Below, piece by piece: positions 59,061-64,000 of a stretch of 64,000 nt of DNA. This DNA is from Erwinia oleae (GTDB lineage Bacteria; Pseudomonadota; Gammaproteobacteria; Enterobacterales; Enterobacteriaceae), in assembly GCF_000770305.1 (NCBI RefSeq), contig NZ_JNVB01000009.1:17108-81107 (forward strand), in the 5' to 3' direction. Numbering within the stretch: position 1 is the first letter of the stretch; each line of letters opens with the position of its first letter. Under the pieces are notes generated by a model. It was given only the letters and a program-made list of their open reading frames with translations. It did no database searches and was not told the DNA's origin. Both the position numbers and the translations under genes were made by a program.

Positions 59061-60695
59061 ATGACAAGTTACTATCTGGGTGTGGACGTGGGAACCGGCA
59101 GCGCGCGGGCAGGCATTTTTGATACCCAGGGCCGGATGATGGGCCAGGCCAGCCGTGAAATTGCGCTTTTCCGCCCACAGGCTGATTTTGTTGAACAGTC
59201 GTCAGATGATATCTGGCAGGCGGTTTGCGACTCTGTACGTGATGCGGTTAACCAGACCAATATCAATCCGGTACAGATCAAAGGCATTGGTTTTGACGCC
59301 ACCTGTTCGCTGGTGGTGCTGGATAAAGAGGGCAAGCCGCTGACGGTGAGCCCGTCCGGGCGCAGCGAACAGAACATTATTGTGTGGATGGATCATCGCG
59401 CGATTACCCAGGCCGAACGCATCAATGCCGCGCAGCATCGCGTGCTTGACTACGTTGGCGGCGTGATTTCGCCAGAGATGCAGACGCCCAAACTGCTGTG
59501 GCTGAAACAGCATATGCCTAACAGCTGGCAGAATATCGGTCACCTGTTTGATCTGCCGGACTTCCTGACCTGGCGCGCCACCCAGGACGAAACGCGCTCA
59601 CTCTGCTCGCTGGTGTGCAAATGGACCTACATGGGCCATGAGAAACGCTGGGACGAGAGCTATTTCCGCCAGATTGGCCTGGAAGATCTGCTGGAACATG
59701 AGGCGGCGAAAATCGGCCGCAGCGTGAAAACCATGGGCGAGCCGCTGGGCCACGGCCTGACGCAGCGTGCGGCGCAGGAGATGGGCCTGCTGCCCGGCAC
59801 GGCGGTCAGCGTCTCGATAATTGACGCCCATGCGGGCAGCCTCGGCACGTTAGGCGCATCCGGGGCATCGGGCGAACATGCGGATTTCGACCGCCGTATC
59901 GCGCTGATCGGCGGCACCTCGACCGGTCACATGGCGATCTCCCGCGAGCCGCGTTTTATCAAAGGCGTCTGGGGCCCCTATTTCTCTGCCGCACTGCCGG
60001 ATTTCTGGCTGAACGAAGGCGGCCAGTCGGCCACCGGCGCGCTCATCGATCACATTATTCAGTCGCACCCGTGCTACAGCGCGCTGCGTGAACAGGGCAA
60101 ATCGCAGGGTAAAACCATTTATGAAATGCTTAACGATTTGCTACGCAAAATGGCGGGCGAGCCGGAGAATATCGCCTTTCTGACCAAAGATATTCATATG
60201 CTGCCCTACTTCCACGGCAACCGCTCGCCGCGCGCCAATCCCCACCTCACCGGCGTGCTGACCGGCCTGAAGCTGTCACGTACGCCGGAAGATATGGCGC
60301 TGCATTATCTGGCGACGATTCAGGCTATCGCGCTGGGCACGCGGCATATCATCGAAACGATGAACAAAACCGGCTACAGCATCGATACCATTATGGCCAG
60401 CGGCGGCGGCACCAAAAATCCGGTGTTTGTGCAGGAACACGCTAACGCCACCGGCTGCGCCATGCTGCTGCCGGAAGAGAGCGAAGCGATGCTGCTTGGC
60501 AGCGCGATAATGGGCACCGTTGCGGCGGGCCTGTATGAGTCCCTGCCGGAAGCAATGAACGCCATGAGCCGCACCGGTAAAACCGTCACCCCGCAAACCA
60601 ATGAGATCAAACGCTATTACGACCGTAAATACCGCGTCTTTCGCGAGCTGTATCACGATCACATGAAATACCGTCAGATGATGCAGGAGGCATGA
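59061..60695 (+). CDS. FGGY carbohydrate kinase, probable D-ribulokinase type
   Basis: Sugar kinase of 544 residues. The N-terminal phosphate-binding loop GVDVGTGSARAGIFD is at 7-21; the second domain has LIGGTSTGHMAIS and ASGGGTKNPVFVQEHAN near 450-470. TCSLV at 81-85 (GIGFDATCSLVVLD) is the signature reported for the D-ribulokinase subgroup that includes yeast Ydr109c and human FGGY, and the length fits that subgroup rather than xylulokinase (about 490) or LsrK. It would phosphorylate the imported sugar in the cytoplasm. Substrate assignment is an inference from the motif. Confidence 0.82.
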   Translation: MTSYYLGVDVGTGSARAGIFDTQGRMMGQASREIALFRPQADFVEQSSDDIWQAVCDSVRDAVNQTNINPVQIKGIGFDATCSLVVLDKEGKPLTVSPSGRSEQNIIVWMDHRAITQAERINAAQHRVLDYVGGVISPEMQTPKLLWLKQHMPNSWQNIGHLFDLPDFLTWRATQDETRSLCSLVCKWTYMGHEKRWDESYFRQIGLEDLLEHEAAKIGRSVKTMGEPLGHGLTQRAAQEMGLLPGTAVSVSIIDAHAGSLGTLGASGASGEHADFDRRIALIGGTSTGHMAISREPRFIKGVWGPYFSAALPDFWLNEGGQSATGALIDHIIQSHPCYSALREQGKSQGKTIYEMLNDLLRKMAGEPENIAFLTKDIHMLPYFHGNRSPRANPHLTGVLTGLKLSRTPEDMALHYLATIQAIALGTRHIIETMNKTGYSIDTIMASGGGTKNPVFVQEHANATGCAMLLPEESEAMLLGSAIMGTVAAGLYESLPEAMNAMSRTGKTVTPQTNEIKRYYDRKYRVFRELYHDHMKYRQMMQEA

Positions 60696-61297
60696 TGAAC
60701 GACGCAGATGCCTGGCAGCAGGCGCAGGCTGGCTGGCAAACCTGGAGCCGCACGCTGGCGCGGCTGGAAGAGGATATCGATCGCCAACAGTGGCTGGCGG
60801 TGCTTAATCTGCTGGCTGACTGTCCGGGAAAAATTGCCGTTACCGGCATCGGCACCTCCGGCATTGCGGCGCGTAAAATCGCCCATATGCTGGCCTGCAT
60901 CGAGCAACCGGCCATCTGGCTGAGCGCGGCGGATGCGGCCCACGGCGACATCGGTTTTCTTCGCGCGGACGACGTGCTGATCATGCTGTCGCGCGGCGGC
61001 AACTCAGACGAACTGACCCGCCTGCTGCCCACGGTGAAGGCGAAAGGCACGCGCGTGATCGCCGTGACTGAAAATCCCGACTCTCTACTTGCCCGCGCAG
61101 CGGACTGCCTGCTGCTGACGCCGCGCGTGGAGGAGATCGACCCGCTGAAGATGCTGGCAACCACCTCGGTCGTGGTGGTGCTGGCGCTGTTTGACGGCAT
61201 GATTGCCGGACTGATGGCGAAGAGTGGTTTCGGCAGGGAGCAGTTGCTGGCGGTGCATCCCGCCGGGAATGTCGGCAAAGTGCTGCGCGGCGAGTAG
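60695..61297 (+). CDS. SIS-domain sugar-phosphate isomerase
   Basis: Single SIS-domain protein of 200 residues, like the catalytic half of arabinose-5-phosphate isomerases KdsD/GutQ but without their CBS domains. Phosphosugar-binding motifs are TGIGTSGIAARKIAHML (about 50), LSRGGNSDELTRLLP (about 97) and the C-terminal HPAGNVGKVLRG, the counterpart of HPGGALGR in KdsD. Related 3-hexulose-6-phosphate isomerases cannot be excluded. Two ATGs lie in tandem after AGGAGG; the second (60695) has better spacing, the first (60692) would overlap the kinase stop. Last gene of the operon. Confidence 0.82.
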   Translation: MNDADAWQQAQAGWQTWSRTLARLEEDIDRQQWLAVLNLLADCPGKIAVTGIGTSGIAARKIAHMLACIEQPAIWLSAADAAHGDIGFLRADDVLIMLSRGGNSDELTRLLPTVKAKGTRVIAVTENPDSLLARAADCLLLTPRVEEIDPLKMLATTSVVVVLALFDGMIAGLMAKSGFGREQLLAVHPAGNVGKVLRGE

Positions 61298-61310
61298 GTC
61301 GTATTGAGGC

Positions 61311-61347
61311 AAAAAAAGGGATGGCCCTGCGGCGCATCCCTTTTTTT
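61311..61347. terminator. Bidirectional terminator of the sugar operon and fabB
   Basis: Arms AAAAAAAGGGATG (61311-61323) and CATCCCTTTTTTT (61335-61347) are perfectly complementary, giving a T run on both strands. The convergent genes end 14 bases before and 13 bases after. Confidence 0.92.
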
Positions 61348-61359
61348 ATTAGCCAACGC

Positions 61360-62580
61360 TTACAGCTTGCGCATCACCAGCGTGGCGTTGGTGCCACCAA
61401 AGCCAAAGCTGTTCGACATGACGGTGGTCAGCGTCTGTTCGGTGGGTTTGGTGATGATATTCAGGCCTTCGGCGGCCGGATCCAGCTCATCAATGTTGAT
61501 GCTTGGCGCGATGAAACCGTGTTCAAGCATCAGCAGCGAATAGATGGCTTCCTGCACGCCCGCAGCGCCCAGCGAGTGACCGGTCATCGCTTTGGTGGCG
61601 GACATTGCTGGCACGGCATCGTTAAACACTTCACGGATGGCGCCCAGCTCTTTCACGTCGCCCACCGGCGTGGAGGTGCCGTGGGTGTTCAGATAGTCAA
61701 TTGGCGTATCCACGCCCTGCATCGCCAGACGCATACAGCGCATCGCGCCTTCGCCTGACGGCGCAACCATATCTGCACCATCAGAGGTGGCGCCGTAGCC
61801 AACCACTTCCGCATAAATGTGCGCGCCGCGCGCCAGTGCGTGCTCAAGCTCTTCAACCACCACCATACCGCCGCCGCCAGCGATAACAAAACCGTCGCGG
61901 CTGCTGTCATAGGTGCGGGAAGCCTTCTCAGGCGAGTCGTTATATTTGGTGGAGAGCGCGCCCATGGCATCGAACTCGCAGGACATTTCCCAGCACAGCT
62001 CTTCACCACCGCCGGCAAACACCACATCCTGTTTGCCCAGTTGGATCTGCTCGACGGCGTTACCGATGCAGTGCGCGGAGGTGGCGCAGGCAGAGCTGAT
62101 CGAGTAGTTCACGCCGTGAATTTTAAACGGCGTAGCCAGACAGGCAGAAACGCCAGATGCCATGGCTTTGGTGACCATATACGGGCCGACGCCGCGCAGG
62201 CCTTTTGCGCGCATGCCGTCAACGCTGGCCACCTGGTTAATAGGCGACCCGCCGCCGGAACCGGCCACCAGGCCCACGCGCGGATTGTTTTGATACTGCT
62301 CAACGGTGAGGCCGGAATCTTTCACCGCTTCCAGCATAGAGATGTAGGCATAAATGGACGCGTCGCTCATAAAGCGCAGAACTTTACGATCGATCAGGCT
62401 GGTGATTTCATCTTTAGTAAGCTTAACGTTACCCCAGACGTGACTACGCATGCCGGAATCTTTCAGCTCCTGAGAGAAGGTAATGCCGGAGCGACCTTCA
62501 CGCAGGGACGCCAGGACTTCTTCCTGGTTGTTACCAATGCTGGAAACGATTCCCAGGCCAGTAATCACTGCACGTTTCAT
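61360..62580 (-). CDS. fabB: 3-oxoacyl-[ACP] synthase I FabB
   Basis: Condensing enzyme for fatty-acid elongation, essential for unsaturated chains. The 406-residue protein has the catalytic triad: Cys in [12 protein letters not shown] (165 here), His in [11 protein letters not shown] and His in [18 protein letters not shown]-like blocks such as [11 protein letters not shown] and [21 protein letters not shown] separate it from FabF. Single gene with FadR- and FabR-like sites at its promoter and a terminator shared with the sugar operon. Confidence 0.97.
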   Translation of the reverse strand: MKRAVITGLGIVSSIGNNQEEVLASLREGRSGITFSQELKDSGMRSHVWGNVKLTKDEITSLIDRKVLRFMSDASIYAYISMLEAVKDSGLTVEQYQNNPRVGLVAGSGGGSPINQVASVDGMRAKGLRGVGPYMVTKAMASGVSACLATPFKIHGVNYSISSACATSAHCIGNAVEQIQLGKQDVVFAGGGEELCWEMSCEFDAMGALSTKYNDSPEKASRTYDSSRDGFVIAGGGGMVVVEELEHALARGAHIYAEVVGYGATSDGADMVAPSGEGAMRCMRLAMQGVDTPIDYLNTHGTSTPVGDVKELGAIREVFNDAVPAMSATKAMTGHSLGAAGVQEAIYSLLMLEHGFIAPSINIDELDPAAEGLNIITKPTEQTLTTVMSNSFGFGGTNATLVMRKL

Positions 62581-62632
62581 TCAATACCTCATCACTTCTT
62601 TATTAGGATACGATTATCAAGATTCGAGGAGC

Positions 62633-62661
62633 ACTTTAGCTTACAGTTGTACGCCGAACAA
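62633..62661 (-). promoter_or_regulatory. fabB promoter
   Basis: Minus-strand -35 TTGTTC (62661-62656) and -10 TAAAGT (62638-62633) with a 17-base spacer. The start would be near 62626, giving a leader of about 45 bases. Confidence 0.65.
62638..62655. promoter_or_regulatory. FabR-type site in the fabB promoter
   Basis: AGCTTACAGTTGTACGCC is an imperfect palindrome of TGTACGC-type halves, as FabR sites of E. coli fabA and fabB. It fills the spacer between -35 and -10, so binding would repress. Confidence 0.6.
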
Positions 62662-62672
62662 GTCCGATCAGC
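62656..62672. promoter_or_regulatory. FadR-type site overlapping the fabB -35
   Basis: Minus-strand GCTGATCGGACTTGTTC keeps the FadR core TGATCGGACTTGTT (consensus CTGGTCNGACCTGTT). It overlaps the -35 and lies just upstream, the position from which FadR activates fabB in E. coli. Confidence 0.65.
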
Positions 62673-62749
62673 GGTTAGCTTGTGTAAATTTGCGTAGGTG
62701 AGATCACACCGTTACAATCGCGCCACCGCCTGATAACCGAGCTTCCGCC

Positions 62750-64000
62750 GTGAAAACCACGCCTGTTGAACATGCTGAGCTGAACTGGAATGAACAGGGT
62801 ACACCTGTATCCCGAGCGTTTGGCGATGTGTACTTCTTTAATGAAAACGGCCCGCAGGAGACCGCCCACGTCTTCCTTGGCGGCAATCGGCTTCCTGCCA
62901 GGTTTAGCGACCATCCGCGCGATCTTTTTATCACCGCCGAGACAGGTTTCGGCACCGGCCTGAATTTTCTGATGCTGTGGCAGTGCTTTGATGTTTTTCG
63001 ACAGCAGCAGCCTGAAGCCAGACTACAGCGTTTGCACTTCATCAGCTGTGAGAAATTTCCGCTTAGTCCGACCGATCTGGCTCGCGCCCACGCTCACTGG
63101 CCCGAGCTGGCCGACTATGCCGCTGCGCTACGCGCGCAGTGGCCGTCGGCAACGCCCGGCTGTCATCGGCTGCTGCTGGACGGCGGACGCGTGACGCTCG
63201 ACCTGTGGCTGGGGGATATTAATGCGCTGACAGACAGTTTTGATGACAGCCTGAATCAGCAGGTCGACGCCTGGTTTCTGGATGGTTTTTCGCCGGCGAA
63301 AAACCCGGAGATGTGGATGCCTGACCTGTTTGCATGCATGGCGCGACTGGCCCGCCAGGGCTGCACAATCGCTACCTTTACCGCCGCCGGTTTTGTGCGG
63401 CGTGGACTGATCGACGCCGGTTTCAGCATGGAAAAACGTAAAGGTTTCGGCCCCAAACGGGAGATGCTGGGCGGCGTGATGACCCGGGCAGATGCGACGC
63501 CACCGCGAACGCCCTGGTATGCACGGCCGCAGGCGCAATGCGGTGAGATCACGCTAATTGGCGGCGGCATCAGCAGCGCCCTTCTCGCTCTTGCGCTGCT
63601 ACGGCGCGGCAAAAAAGTGACGCTGTACAGCGCCGATGCGCAGCCTGCCGCAGGCGCATCGGGGAACCGTCAGGGCGCGCTCTATCCGCTGCTCAATCAT
63701 CACGATCCAGCGCTGGCAACCTTTTTCCCTGCGGCCTTTACCTTTGCACGACGCCTGTTAGATCAGCTCGATGTCACGTTCGATCATCAGTGGTGCGGCG
63801 TTACGCAGCTTGCGTGGGATGAAAAGAGCGCCGGAAAAATTGCGAAAATGCTGACGATGCGCCTGCCGGAAGCGATCGCCCGCGCGGTGACGCAGGCGGA
63901 AGCGGAAGCGCTGTGCGGTGTTAAAACCGGCTGCGGCGGCATCACCTATCCCCTCGGCGGCTGGCTCTCTCCGGCGCAGTTGACGCCCGCGCTGTTCCGG
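62750..64000 (+). CDS. mnmC: tRNA 5-methylaminomethyl-2-thiouridine biosynthesis bifunctional protein MnmC (partial)
   Basis: Cut by the window end after 417 codons, of about 670. The start is a GTG at 62750 ([20 protein letters not shown]); no ATG lies in frame nearby. The N-terminal methyltransferase domain (about 1-250) has [15 protein letters not shown] (SAM site) and [17 protein letters not shown]; the FAD-dependent demodification domain begins with [21 protein letters not shown] (about 265) and [16 protein letters not shown]. Together they finish mnm5s2U34 in tRNA. Divergent from fabB, as in E. coli. Confidence 0.95.
   Translation, partial: MKTTPVEHAELNWNEQGTPVSRAFGDVYFFNENGPQETAHVFLGGNRLPARFSDHPRDLFITAETGFGTGLNFLMLWQCFDVFRQQQPEARLQRLHFISCEKFPLSPTDLARAHAHWPELADYAAALRAQWPSATPGCHRLLLDGGRVTLDLWLGDINALTDSFDDSLNQQVDAWFLDGFSPAKNPEMWMPDLFACMARLARQGCTIATFTAAGFVRRGLIDAGFSMEKRKGFGPKREMLGGVMTRADATPPRTPWYARPQAQCGEITLIGGGISSALLALALLRRGKKVTLYSADAQPAAGASGNRQGALYPLLNHHDPALATFFPAAFTFARRLLDQLDVTFDHQWCGVTQLAWDEKSAGKIAKMLTMRLPEAIARAVTQAEAEALCGVKTGCGGITYPLGGWLSPAQLTPALFR

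Overview
The window is a stretch of chromosome from a gamma-proteobacterium of the order Enterobacterales. Gene content, gene order and protein lengths follow the Escherichia coli menF-to-mnmC segment closely (menF, elaB, elaA, nuoN-A, lrhA, alaA, yfbRSTUV, ackA-pta, yfcD/F/H, hisJQMP, ubiX, purF-cvpA, dedD, folC, accD, dedA, truA, usg, pdxB, flk, fabB, mnmC), with local losses (argT, yfcE, yfcG, folX) and gains (opgD between elaB and elaA, a 330-residue membrane protein after pta, and a roughly 10 kb accessory block between flk and fabB). The pattern suggests an Erwiniaceae-like genome (Pantoea, Mixta or Erwinia); that placement is an inference from memory of gene orders, not from a search. 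No rRNA, tRNA, CRISPR array, transposase or prophage gene was seen.

Layout. 1-4.7 kb: menaquinone entry enzyme MenF, tail-anchored ElaB, periplasmic glucan protein OpgD, acetyltransferase ElaA and a 60-residue protein of unknown function. 4.7-20 kb: the complete leftward 13-gene nuo operon for respiratory complex I, nuoC and nuoD fused, closed by a clear terminator. 20-32 kb: LysR regulator lrhA, alanine aminotransferase alaA, yfbRSTUV and the acetate switch ackA-pta. 32-38.9 kb: a membrane protein, a Nudix hydrolase, a glutathione transferase, an NAD-dependent epimerase-like protein, and the histidine importer hisJQMP preceded by a sigma54-type promoter and a distant NtrC-type site. 38.9-51 kb: ubiX, the PurR-controlled cvpA-purF unit, and the dedD-folC-accD-dedA-truA-usg-pdxB set, then an EamA transporter and flk.

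51-61.3 kb is the accessory part. A MocR/PdxR-type regulator is divergent from a rhodanese, with a two-copy direct repeat between them that looks like its operator. An MlrA-like MerR regulator faces away from a sugar operon: binding protein, double ATPase, two permeases, an FGGY kinase with the TCSLV signature linked to D-ribulokinases, and a SIS-domain sugar-phosphate isomerase. The operon has a long AT-rich leader with a LacI-type palindrome but no LacI regulator nearby. The best reading is uptake and phosphorylation of a pentose or pentulose with entry into the pentose phosphate pathway at ribulose 5-phosphate. The window closes with fabB, whose promoter carries adjoining FadR- and FabR-like sites, and the first 417 codons of mnmC, which starts at GTG and runs off the edge.
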